Assembly: GCA_002633005.1 (NCBI GenBank)
Contig: NMRA01000147.1
Location: 733,179 to 797,178, forward strand
DNA length: 64,000 nt
Reading direction: 5' to 3'
From: Phoronis australis
Taxonomy: Eukaryota > Phoronida > Phoronidae
Numbering within the stretch: the stretch's first letter is position 1; each line of letters starts with the position of its first letter. Made by a program: the position numbers and the translations under genes. Under the pieces are notes generated by a model. The model worked only from the letters and a program-made list of their open reading frames with translations, made no database searches and had not been told where the DNA came from. Shown in pieces: positions 1-30,100 of this stretch.

Positions 1-461
1 TACTCTCAGGAAATGGTCATTGTTGTGTTATGTGACTGACCTATTTTTGAATAGAAGTCGAATTTTAGGGTTTGGCAACCCCAATAAAATCATTGATTTT
101 TCTTTAATACACATTTCTTGACCTGTTAAGGGTTTTATGCTACTTTAGTAATAGACAATTCCTACAGTGATTTTGTGACCAGTTTCATCAGAGCCTAATT
201 TAATTGATTTTCGTTTTTTAGCCCTCTAACCTTCAAAATGCAGCTTTTAAGGTTTATTCATCATGAAGTACATGTAATCACTAGTATTGGGGTTCAAAAG
301 TCAATAACTACAAGCGTTAAGAAATTTTTCTGGTGTTTCAGTTTTGCAGTCACAAGTCGGCAGGTCAGTCATAGTGGTGCTAACATGTGAAGTCGGCTAC
401 AGATAGTGTTGAATGAATTTTAGTGTTCAAGTACGTGGCTGGTTAATTCACATTTCAGTGA
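1..461 (+). promoter_or_regulatory. 5' flank or 5' UTR of the DPP8/9-like gene
   Basis: This AT-rich stretch precedes the first coding exon and has no convincing open frame. A pyrimidine-containing TTCAG ends at 459, directly before the start codon region, so the coding exon may begin at a splice acceptor and an untranslated first exon may lie further upstream, possibly outside the window. I see no clear TATA box or initiator. That this is promoter or leader is inference from position only. Confidence 0.35.
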
Positions 462-17936
<17,475 letters not shown>

Positions 17937-18243
17937 TGTGGTGACCAGATGACTGGTCAGCAATCAGTGGGGACATGGTCAGTATTATACCCTGTGGTCA
18001 AGGGAAATGGTGGTTTGCCAGTACCTTCTGTTGTGATGGCATCTTGTTAAGCTGTTGTCGTGACTGCGTGAAGTGTTGGGTAATGGAGCAGTGCTGCTGT
18101 GTGGCAAAGGATGGACAGGAATCCTGAATACACAGCTTTGATGTAACACTAACCCACTAAAGACAGTGCAAAAACTTTTGTGCAAATTTTGAACAAGCCA
18201 GTATAACAAGTGGCTGTTATAAATCTGGTTTCTTAAAAAAGTA
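17937..18243 (+). other. Proximal 3' UTR of the DPP8/9-like gene
   Basis: About 300 bases separate the TAG at 17934-17936 from the inserted MITE copy B. No AATAAA is seen here, so the transcript probably continues into the MITE. That this stretch is 3' UTR is inferred from position. Confidence 0.5.
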
Positions 18244-18515
18244 CAGTACATGTGACAAAAATATTTAGACAAAATACCTCTTCCCTGTCATGACGGCTAA
18301 TTTTGTTCACAATAAAAATGACTGGTAATAACTATCCTGGCAACAAAATTCTAATTTTTGATTGACTTGGCCACCTTACTACTACTAACTTTTTTGTCAA
18401 TTCCCCTTCAATCTCAGTCATAAGGGAGAAAACTCCTATGATGAATTTGGCTTCTGCCTAACTGCCATGACGTAGAATTCTGGGTCATTTTGTTTGAATC
18501 CTTTTGCGTTTACTG
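18244..18515 (+). mobile_element. Tc1/mariner-type MITE, copy B, in the 3' flank
   Basis: The left end follows TA and reads CAGTACATGTGACAAAAAT, a decayed form of the terminal repeat seen in copy C. The body matches copy C over blocks such as CCTGTCATGAC, AAAAATGAC, CAAAATTCTAATT, GATGAATTTGGCTTCTGCC and AGAATTC. The right end is TTTGCGTTTACTG. It lies about 300 bases after the peptidase stop codon, so it probably forms part of the 3' UTR. Confidence 0.7.
18311..18316 (+). terminator. Candidate polyadenylation signal AATAAA
   Basis: This is the first canonical AATAAA downstream of the peptidase stop codon, 375 bases after it. It lies inside MITE copy B, where copy C has AGTAAA at the same place. 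Use of this signal is unproven, and AATAAA-like hexamers further on, such as near 20110, are alternatives. Confidence 0.4.
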
Positions 18516-21500
18516 TGTCTTTAGATTTTGACCTCTTACCATAAAACATGTTCCATGGTTAGATTAGAAGATTTTTGGGCTTGTGGTGAACTGACAGTTC
18601 GTTATTGGTACAAACCAAGCTCAGAGCGTAAAACGACCAGCATGCCAAATTCAATTTGTGAATTTGAATTTGGTTTCCAGCAATAACAAGGTGAAGTTCT
18701 TCCCATGCCCTCAAATCACTTGTGATCTGATTATAAGAAATGAGATGTAACCCGTTTGATGACAGTCAGGGCTTGGAATTTCCTCTTTTAAGATGATTTC
18801 TTTTTTTTTCATTTCGATTTCCTCTTATTTGATTTCCAATTTCCTATTTTTTGGTATCTTTTTATCATTATGTTGATTTAATTGATGCAAAAATGTTTAT
18901 TTCAGTTAAATTTTACAACACAAAAATATTTGTGTCACACAAGCCTATTTGTGGAATGATACATCACCTGAAAAATTTTCCTCTTTTTTGTCATTGGTCA
19001 TTCCGAGCCCTGGACAGTTCAGTTCGTTGTCTAAATCAAAAGAATTGTATTCTTACGGACGTTGGGTTTGCCGCAGTTTTATCCAGTGGTGGTTGGTTGT
19101 GTTTAGAGATTTATGTGTCGAGATTTAAGGGACATGATATTTAACAGTTTATTCAAGGCAAAATGTTTGCTCATTACTGTTTTTTTGGCCTGACATGATT
19201 GTCATGGTTTAGGAAGCTTTATCTCACTGTGTTTGAAGCCATGTCACTGTGATCCACTATGTATGGAATTGTAGGTGAAGACGATGAGGGGAATTTGTTT
19301 TTCTCCAAAAGCCAAAAGAGGGAGTTAGGAGGCGAAATTGTGGGAGAAGTTGTGTGAGATGTTCGGTTTTTCTGGGAGTTACGCCAAAGGCAGACGCCAC
19401 GACTGACTTATTGTGTTAAAAATCAAAATTATGGAAAAAGTAATTTTAAATTTGTGTAGTGTCAGTTGTATTGAGCTGTGACTGCAGTGCACTTCTATTG
19501 TAGTTGTTTTATGTCATCAAAAATTGCTGAGGAAAGCATTATTGAAGGCATTTCTGGTCAATTCTTAAAGCAGCTTTTTATTTGTGATGGTGCGTGAGTA
19601 TTTGCCATGACAGTTATGCTGTTAACTCACAGGGTTTTTTGTTTGTAGTGAATGTCTTTTAATGTATTGTCTAGCGGAGGACCATTTATTATTTTGTTGA
19701 AATTGGTCAAATCAAATAGATTAAAGTTGAAAAGATGCTCAACTCTGTACCTTTTCTCTATCTCTCTCTACTTGATATAGCTGTGGTCTTGTCATGGCTG
19801 TATGACACACACACATGAAAAATGGCTGTGGTACTTAAAATCTGGCCAATGCTATCAACGGTTTGGAAACAACACAAAATTACTTAGCAGAAGTTGCAGG
19901 TGCATCTGGTCCTGTTTAGCTGGATAAAAATGTATTGGGCCTTTCATTCTCAAGGAATTGGTCTTGTAATATTCTTTGCTGTGATAGGTCTCTGGTATAT
20001 TACCATCACCAACTCAAAAGCTTCACACTTTATTTTGAACTAAAATTGCGAATTCGTAATTGGCACTTGTATGCATTGCCTGTGGCATAAGCTGGTTACT
20101 GAAATGGTAATAAATGTTATGAGACCAGTTTAATGAATCGGAGTAAAAGGCCTGATTCTCTTTTGGTATTTGATTAGCTTGATGAGGCAAAATGGAAGTT
20201 TAAATGCCTGTGTCATGTCAAATTACAACAGACTGAGCAGTATAGTCTGTCCATATGCATGGTGGAATGTGGTACCTAGTAATCAAAAGATTTGAACTAC
20301 TGGAAAATAACCCGAAGATAAAAAGTACTGCCAGACATTGGTGCTTAGAATATTTAGATGTTGATTATCTTTTAAGCTATAATCTAGGATCACGTCAAGT
20401 AACTTGAAATGTGATTGGTGGGACATTCATGTGACTATTGGCAGTTTTGATTGGCTGCTTACATTAAGTAGGGAGATAACTGTCTGTACCAACATGTGTT
20501 CACCAGTATTGTGTGGTGTGGTTTCAATGTAACTTGTTTGCTCAAACTGTTGTTGTTTTTTTAATGAAACAGTCATGCTAGGGCTGCTTCCAGTTGAATG
20601 AGATGATTAAAGATGAAAAATCAGATAAAATGCAGGTAGTACTCCAGTGAAATCAACATATGCAATTTCTGCCAATCCCATTGTAACATTGGAGTTTTAC
20701 GGTTAAAAATGTTCATCGTTGTCTCCTGTGGTGATGGTAAAAACAAGAAACATTACTAGGAGACATTTAGTTGCCGAGCGTAGTGTTTCAAGCCTGCAGC
20801 TCAGGCCCAGGAGTTTTTGTCTGAATGTCAGTGGGTGTTTAATCTGAATGTGTTTTGTTGTGATTTCAGAGTTCATAACTTACAAGTACTTCTGGTAGCA
20901 ATAATTCACTGATTTGCCTAATTTTCTGGGGACCATCATTGTAGTGGGGAACCTATGGACAATGGTATCTTTTTACTGACTATACAATACCTGGACATGT
21001 TTGTAATGTACTTTATCATCAAAAGGTTTGGGAAGTTTCATGACTATCAACTTGTAGGGTTTTCAAACTCTGAAGAATTCCTGTTCAGCACATATCTTAA
21101 CTGGTTTTGTCAGTATTGAAATTTGCATTAGTCTCAAATCATTAGTCTATAGCAATTGTTGACTTGTGTGCAGATCTAACCACTGGCAAAAGCAGTGTAG
21201 CAAAATACTTGTTAATGTTTTCCAACTTTTTGCGGTTCTGGAATCTTGTTTAGTTTGCCAGTTTTCAGGGAACTGTAATTTAGATGTTGTTCTTTACTGT
21301 CTCATTGTTGACACTTTTCTCCGTTTTCATTTTGTCTTTGTTAGTTCTAGTGCATCAAGTGTGTGATATTTAGGTTATGTAAGACCTTATTGACAAGTCA
21401 ATGTATTTAGCCAAATATATACCAAACTATAGATTTTAACTCTGTCAGTGAAAGTGCATTAAATTTCTGAAAGGACAGTCTGTAGGATTTGATTTTTGAT

Positions 21501-23927
21501 TTTATACCAATTTGCCATGAATCTGGTCATGTGACCACGTGTTTTTAGTATAAATTGCCAAAAAGGAACATTAAGCTTGCAAAACTGCAATAACGATAAC
21601 GTGGTTGACTAAATTTCGTTAGATCTAAATGTTCAAGATGGTTTTTGTTTTATGCAAGTTTTGACTTTTTAGAAAGTCATAAAATCCTAATTTTTATACC
21701 CTATCCTGCAAATGTGTAGCACTAAAATAATTCCTAAAACATCATTTTGGGGGACACTACATAATGGTGTTTGAAAGTTCCTTATAAATCCTATAAGCCA
21801 TTTCTGAGATGTGTTCTTAAGTTAGTTAAATTTTAACGTTTCATAAGGTCCTACTTAACCTTGAGGATAGTTAACCACATGTTGGGGAATGTTTAATACT
21901 TTGCAATACACCAAAAATTCTCAAGAGCTCCAGAGTGGTCTTTTTGGGAAAAATTGTCGCTACAGAAATAATGTTTCAAGTCTAGGCAACCCAAATATTG
22001 GCCTACACTCACAACATACATTTTCATTCCATTGAAAATGAACGAAAATTCGTATCAGCCAATGTGCACTCAGTTGGAAAATTTCTGATAGCCTCCTGTG
22101 CATCTTTGAATCTCGCAAGTTGTCAATTATTGATGACATGGCAGCAATGTTGACATCTTGGATCACTCATGTTGCTTCATTTGCAGAAGAAAAAATTATT
22201 CACTTATTATAGACAAGATCACTTGTCTTGATATGCAGTGTTCTAATTTCAGTACTGTTATTATTTAAGTAGGTGGTGGATTTTTACTTAAAACCGTGCC
22301 CTCCAAGTTAGCTACGTAACTATGTAAATCTGTTGGTCAAGATCATCATCCCAATTGTCAAAATATTTACTATTCTTTAATGTACTGATTTGTAAAACTG
22401 TGATTCGAGTGTTTCATAACTTTTACTTGGTTCCCTCCCAGGTGGCCAGTTCTAAGTTATATGTTTTGAGGTCATGTAAGACAACTTGAAATTTGCATAT
22501 TTTTCTCAAAACGTGTTGACGTAATACAGTTTACATCTTCTTGATAACGGAAGGCTGCCAAAAAGCCAAACTCTTACTCTGTTTCACTTGCTGTTTGCGT
22601 TCAATTTAGCATCTCATTTATTGACTCGTTTGATTATTCTCATGTGCTCATGAAAAACCTCATTTTTGTGTATGTGCAGAACACGTCAAAAGTACGTTTA
22701 ACCAGCCAATTAAATGGCCGACTTGGAATTCTCTTTTGGACGAAAGCAAATTCATCAACACAGTAGCTCTTCGTCATGGCTAGGAATGACGAGGAATTCA
22801 CCAGGACGTTATCAAAGTAGAAACATAGAATTGAGATATTTGTGACAAATTATTGTTAGTCAATTTCGATGGAAACGGCCAAAAGTTGTTAGGCTCTTTT
22901 GGCGTATGCTGTTGGAACTTTCAGTAACCAAGGAAATGTTGTTGCTTATTGTTACATTAAATCGCTAATTATAGTTAAAATATAATACTGCACAATGTAT
23001 ATCGCAGTTGATTCAATATTTTTATTACAAAGCATGGCTATTTACAAAATATTAACAATAAATAATGTTTCGTTCTAATTACACTTTCTACATGTTGTCT
23101 TCAGCATGGAATGTTCCTGATGGTTTTGACAAGCTCTTCATTATTCACCACTCATGTCCTCAGCCTGTAAGTTTTAAAACAACATTTGCATATATCATGG
23201 AATGTTATTTTTACATGAAAAGTAACTCAAAAGGACATCAGACCTATTAACTTCACATTCATATTTTAAGAGAAATTGCCCTGCAACGGATTTTACTTTC
23301 TCAAAAAGCACTCACATCAGTTTATTTGTAGAGTATCTGGGCAGCAAATTTTCCTTGAGACAAGTTTTGTTCAACATGACTTTCCATGTTATTTTGTATT
23401 TAGTTTTTAGATAAATGCTCTAATTGGCAGCAGGCTGATGTCGTGTTAGGTGTTACTTGATGAAGATAATCCAGGCTCGTGGCAGTTGGGGAAACGTAAT
23501 ACGTCAATACACCCTTCATATGTACGCCAATTAGTGTGAGTATCTAGGAAGGCCAATAAAAATGGAACGTTGTTTTTAAAAAAACTTGCCCCTGCCTATT
23601 TTTCAGCAGTAAGAATACATTTTACAAACCTTCATAGTAGGTAAGCATAATACCTCACGATCGACCTTCTGACATTGACAAGGTCGAGAGCAAAACTCGC
23701 CACTAAACTCAAACTTATTTTAATTATTTTCAGGTTGGCAATTTTGACTTAACTTTTAATTTTTGACCCATAAAACTTATAGTTTAACAACCAAATGGAC
23801 TAAAAACGTCAAGAATTGCAAATTTGAAATGACCAAAATTAATATGAATGTAAAAAGAATGTTTAAAAAAGACAAAGTGACCTGAAAAAATGAACCCCGT
23901 CCAACACGACAGAATGGGAGTGCCCAC
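18516..23927. other. Convergent intergenic region
   Basis: This stretch lies between the 3' ends of the two genes. I find no open frame with family similarity, no tRNA and no obvious repeat array. It probably holds the distal 3' UTRs of both genes. A TGA-containing segment preceded by a splice acceptor on the minus strand near 23165 could be an alternative terminal exon of the LRRC71-like gene. Confidence 0.6.
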
Positions 23928-24110
23928 TTAACTTATTTGGCAAAGCATTAAAAAACACATGAATGCTAAGCTTTTCACAAATACACCCATAAACTCCTTA
24001 CTTTGCTCAATCTCCGGTGTTGAAGGAGGTGGTTTGTAGAATGGATCTTTGGTCAGCATCAACTCCTGAAGCTTCGCCACCTCTTCTGCTTCTAAGTTAA
24101 AGCAATTTTT
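23928..24110 (-). other. LRRC71: Terminal coding exon of the LRRC71-like gene, 3' end uncertain
   Basis: The exon opens with KNCFNLEAEEVAKLQELMLT, equivalent to the KNCF...IQELMLPRDP block near the end of human LRRC71. After PPPSTPEIEQ a GTAAGG sequence (24001-23996) resembles a donor. If it is unused, translation runs on to a hydrophobic tail ending SLAFMCFLMLCQIS, which has no counterpart in the family. If it is used, the next acceptor I see (TTACAG, near 23165) would give Gln-Ser-stop. The second version avoids the odd tail and may be more natural. Confidence 0.6.
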
Positions 24111-27100
24111 CTGGAAATAAATTACAACCATATGTCAACATTAGCCAGCACTGGGATGGAATGTCACTGAAAACATTACTTGCAAGTGGTACCAACTCTG
24201 TAGATGAAGTGCCCATCAATTCACTGCAAATTTGATTTTGTATAATTCTTCCATCAAAAAGAAGTTGCCTGACGACCATCTTAACACCGCAGGAATGACT
24301 ACGGCACATCTAAAGGTTCTCAAACTGAAGTGTCAGTGAGGGTAAGTCAAGAACGAGACTTTTTACATGGTTTTAGTTATTGCCAGGACAGAATGGTGTA
24401 AAACTTTTGATCGTATTGACTAGAGCCAGGGCAGCACATCATACACACAAGAATATCACCAGGTATCGTAAGCGAAGCACAATGATCACACTTTGTCTAG
24501 CTTTTCTCACGAGTGTCTCAATTCTACAGAACGCAGCAGAGGACGTGGTTAATACTCACATGTAAAGCTATTCTCATAAGTCCTGGCCCACCCTTTGTCA
24601 AGCTAGTAATGGACGTCTGATATTGCATGCTAGTCAGCATACTGCTAATGCCTTCATCTCCGATTTCATTACCTGAAGAATGACAGAGCGAGTATTAGAT
24701 CATTGGCTTTGAATGATCTATGGACTGGTAAGGGACAAGGTAATAATTAATAGTGGACTTTTCATGTTAGCACTCTCTAGAGTAATGGGAGCATGAAAGT
24801 GACTTCCGGTTGATCCTGACTCAGATTTGGTGGACAGGAATTCAATTACTACATACTGGTTCATGAATATAAAAGCAGAGGAATATAGTCCACTGTCAGC
24901 CTCTCCCATTGTTTGATTAGTTCAAGTTTTTATTTTAACTTCTAGGTGGCGCTGAACAGCTGTCCAGCAAAGACCTGATCGCCGCCTGATGGATTGGCGA
25001 ATTTCGAAAGTCAGCTATTGCAACATATATATGGCAATTCTATGCTTATTTTGCACATCAATTTATCTCAAACACTGTATCGCTTAGCCTTTCAGATAGG
25101 CAGATTGCACTTTGTTTTAAAACTCTACAAGCTGAACTACCACATTGGGGTGTATTACTGTCATGGTTATTCCTAGCTGACCTTAAGGTATAACGTGACT
25201 CACGGGACAAGTTGAGGTTGATTAAGACTCTGTTTCCTGCTATTAACAACCCTCCCTCAACATGGTCGGCAACATCTAGCAGTGGACTCAGATTCTCTGG
25301 TGTTTCAGGCTACAAATGAATCGTACAAAAATTTTATACAAGTCAAACAATTGCAGCTCACAAACCAAATGTGCAAACAAACTATTTAAATGTGCAATAA
25401 ACCAGCCTTCTGTAAAACACGCCACATACCGAAATGGATCAGAACTTGTTTGTTACTCAAGTCATTTAAAGCAACAACAAACTGGCAGCCGTGTTTGATC
25501 CAAGAAGCCTACTTTTGATCCAGAACTGCACTTACTACTAAACAGTTGGTCTCAACGTGTTCCTTACTCACAGATAAGAAGTTATTTCTGAATATGCAAA
25601 GAAGTGACAGTTATTCCTTGAGACTCAGCTCAGTGCATAAAATAATATGCTGTCTCAAGCCAACTTGTAGAGTCTAGTCTGAGGTAATGACAAACTCTTC
25701 TTTTGAAGACTGGAAATCACTTCCAGTTTGACTAAGGAACATTTTGAGACCAATTTCATAGTGGCAGGTACATGGTCTAAATGAAATGTTGGTTTTTGTG
25801 ATGGAAGGCAGGTTTATACAGTAAAATTTCTCTAATTTGGGACAGTATCTAGAATTTGGGACGCGGAAACTCCTGCAAAATTGAATTTTTCTCATTCTGA
25901 AATTTGGGACAAGGGCAATTTTGGCATTCACCATATTTCTCAAATTTTGGACAAATGTGTTTTCAACCTCCAGAATTAGTAATTTTGCCGTATACGTGGT
26001 GATTCTTGAATTTGGGAACTTGAAGGCTATTTCTAGAATTGAGACAAGCTGCGACCTTGAGCAGAATAATTAATTTGTCACTATCCCAACTTGGAGAATT
26101 TTTGCCACTTTTTAAAAAGGCTCGTGAAGAATACGCAGCCATAGTTACTGCTTGACTGAGACGATGAATTGCTGAGCCTGGTCTCAAGACATAATGCAAA
26201 TTACAAATTTATTTTATCTCTTACCAAGCTCAGAAGTAACATCAGAGGAACGTACTGAGACCTGTTTTAATCAATACTCTGGCAATAAAAGATACTATTA
26301 ATCAAAAGTTTGTTTTCTTGACAGAAGGTAAGTTTATAGCTGTTTTAACTCTAGAAATAGCTCTATATAATCAAGTTAATAGCACAGACACTGTAAAAAC
26401 GGCTTCAGGCTATATCTTAAGCACACAACTGCTATCAACTGTTATCTCAAACTCTTTTTTGGACCAGGTTTACTGAAGCTATCAATCAGCAGAAAACACG
26501 ATGACTTCAGATGAGCCTTAAACACTTTCAATTTCTACAGAAAGAGAGCTCAGCCATTTATCTTCATCACTAACAAAAGCCATATACCAGTCACTCAGTC
26601 AATGTTAATGGATTTTATACAAATCCACCAGAGTTCAAAATGCCATTAAAACATCAATACATATGCGGACAGAGATCATGACAACCAAACACATCAACTA
26701 ATAATTGAAAGCAATAAAAATACTACAACAGGAAATCACATGACAAACAGTGTTCCCTTCACTTCACTTATGCAGAGTCAGTTGTAAAACAAACACACTC
26801 TCATGGTCTTGGATCAAATTACTGGAACCTTCGTTATTGGGAACAGGCGTGGGAAAGTAATATGTCATAGCCAATTAAAGGTTACAAGTTAATGGGTGTT
26901 GAAAATGTTAATAGACCAATGATACAACATTTAATGCTTTGTCAAAATTATAAAGTACCCCAACACAATCCATGGTAAGTCCCTGGGGTAGACCAAACTA
27001 GGATAAGTTTAACTCTTTAACAACCTGGAGTTCCCCTTTGTCAGACAAACGCTTGCAGTTCATTTTAAAATTAATGAGTATAAAATTATAGACAAAGTGC

Positions 27101-30100
27101 AAAACTAATTTGCATTAAAAACTTAACATGATAAGTAAATTTTTCCTGATATCAGGTTAGTTTTAAAGATGAGACTGATGTGAAATTGTGAATTACTGAC
27201 CACAATACACAAGCAATTTTGAATTTATCAGAACTCCAAGTTGTTTATGAGTTTAGTGCAACAATATCTATTTTACCTCAGACTGGTAACTCTGCACATA
27301 CACACAGGAAAACAAAATATTTCAGTAAAAACTCATGTGTTTGCAAAATCAAGCAAATACAGTTTAGCACACCCCAATGAAACTATTAATCAACTCACAG
27401 AAGCTAAAATGTTCTCTAAAGCAAAATCACGTGCACACTTGGAATGCCATTGTGAGTCAATGGATGAGAATAATAATCTAAAACCACACAGAATGAAGGC
27501 ACGAAACATATAGCTAAGCCAACGCTGCTTTTCAATTCAAACACATTGCAAAAAATTGATCTTGAAATTGTGTTACCTTTTTCTACGAGAGGTATTGAAA
27601 AATAAATTAGCACAAGAGAGTAAACTATTTAACTGGAAATCAATTACATCTAAAAAGCATATTCATTTTAAAGTATACTATGTCTTAAACAGTGATTTCT
27701 ATAAACGTTTCTATCACAAAGCTTGAGAATCACTCAACATATTGCTAGACAGTGCTATTGTGTCGCCACTTCGACAAAACCGCATGCATCTTTTTGTCAA
27801 GATTCATCTTCATAGAAAGTTTGGTGAAATTTAATGTGCAAGTCATTTATGTACGGTAAAAGAAATGACTGCCATCTCTCTGCATTACAAACATCGCCAA
27901 CAGAAATTTTGACACCATATTGGAAGAATGGAATTTATCATAAATTTTGCCCGTAGGCACAAAAAGAAATGCTATGCTGCGATTGGTTTGGGTGTAAATC
28001 TATGAGTCAAAAGTCAAGGCTGCATGGCAAACACCAACTACAGGCATTGATTAATGGACAAATTCGGCAACCTTGTCTTGGGTGTTTGGTCCATTCACAT
28101 GAAATCACACAAACCTTGCAAGATTCCTAGCGCAGGCACTTAGGTCTTAGGCCTGACACAATAAACACTTGACCAATCTATTTAAGGTTGCTCACCTCGG
28201 ACTCCTGAGCTACTGCTCCTTTCTTGTCTTTACCTTTCTTGTCTTTGCCCCTCGTTGTTGCTGCCTTGGTGTTGTCCACAACCACCGAAGCTAAGGGGAA
28301 ATTAGAGAAACAATGAGCAACTGTAGGAGAATGAGCCAAAATGTTGGACTGCTAACATTCATGATCTGTAACAGGGCTGCTGTGTTCCTTAAGGCTACAT
28401 TTGTTGTATGTTTGGTGCCTCATAACATGGCATTTTGGCAAGATATCTCCCTGAATTACAAGCTTTCAGAACAGGCCATAGATCTACACCGATGGTAAGG
28501 TGGTAGGACATCACTTGATGTTGAAATGCTTCGCAAGTTTGTGTACCATACTATTTGAGGTCTGTTTAAAGAGGCTTGGAACATGAAAAACACTAAATTG
28601 CATAATATGCTACTGAAACAGAATTCAAGTTGTTCAACAGGTACTTTTACAGTTCGTTCGTAAAAATTTGGAATTTCCGTTGATGTCAAAGCATTTTTCT
28701 TCTAGTTTCAAATTTCAAAAAACTAGTGTCAACTATTTGTCACTTCCTTGATTTTTCCCCAACAAGGCAAAGCACATCTCTTAATTTGGTGCTGCAAGAC
28801 ATAGATGTAGCACATTTCCCTTATATGGAAAACTTGACCTTTTACCTTTGATGTAGACACAACAAGGACATTTTCACCTGATTAAAAGGCAACTGGTGTA
28901 AGTCTTCACTGTTTAAAATTACTTGTAAAGGTATGTTTCTAAAATGCACTTGGATTTTTTGTGAAATCGCTTGCTTCACTGGCTTGCCTGACGTACTGTG
29001 ATATCTACCGCAGATTCGGGGTGCGATCACATATGATAATCTGCCGTTCATATTCATCTTGATGGCCAACTGTTTGTCACATGACTGTAAGCGCATGCAC
29101 ATATTTATCATAAATGGGAGGGAGATTAGAAACTCTGTGGTGACTACAGAGTTTTCCTTAGTAGGTATTTCAGCAGAGAAAATGAATACGTAACTTTGTA
29201 ATACATGAAGTGAGATGGTACTTTCATCAGGAATTGTTTAAAAAATAGTTTTGACAAGCTTTCGCGTTCCATGCTTCTTTTAACATCTGTGTCCCATTAG
29301 GTTGACATATAAGTCTTATTCTCTTTTGAATTCTAAGGCACTGGCTGCAATTTACATGCCAAGCAGCCCACACAAAAATATTTTGGGATTCAGTCATTAG
29401 AGCCCAGCAGACTCAAGGGAATGTGTTTTACAATGACACTTTCAAATCCCTGCCGACTGAAGGATTGGTTTCCGGGACCCCATGTCTATCGCTTTTATAA
29501 GCATCCCGTGTTTTATTCAATTCTCCCAGATGATGAGTGACATTCAGTTAATTTCAAGGTTTTCACGATGTTCAGTATACCGGGTATCTCATCTTGAAAA
29601 ACTCTTGCTAGACCTTGAGTGAAATTGACATTTATCACCGTGACGACTTCATGACTAAAGGGTGAAGCACAATCAATAACAAATTCATGATCTAACCACA
29701 TTGAAGATCAGTTTTCCAAATTCAGGCAACCATGAAGTCCAGGTTTTTCCAAAATCATTGTAAACATGAAACTCCAGTTTGTGAAATTCATGGCACCAAG
29801 AAGGATTACCTTAAGAACTCGGAGAAAAAATTCTCTAGCATTTCTCATTGCAGTGTAAGTTGGTAGCTCTGAACCAATTATTATTTCTTTTCACTCGTAT
29901 AGTCTGTTTTACTTAATAATATTTTTTTACTCTGTTTAATATTTACTAGTCAGTTGCTATGATACAGTCTGTGAACAAGTTCAATCCCATTGTTTTTAAT
30001 TAGTTTTAACTTTTAAGTGTTTGTATGATCCCCAAAAAATTGCCAAATTTTGACAACTTTTGAACATCATATCTCAGAAATGGCTGATTGGATTCAGATA

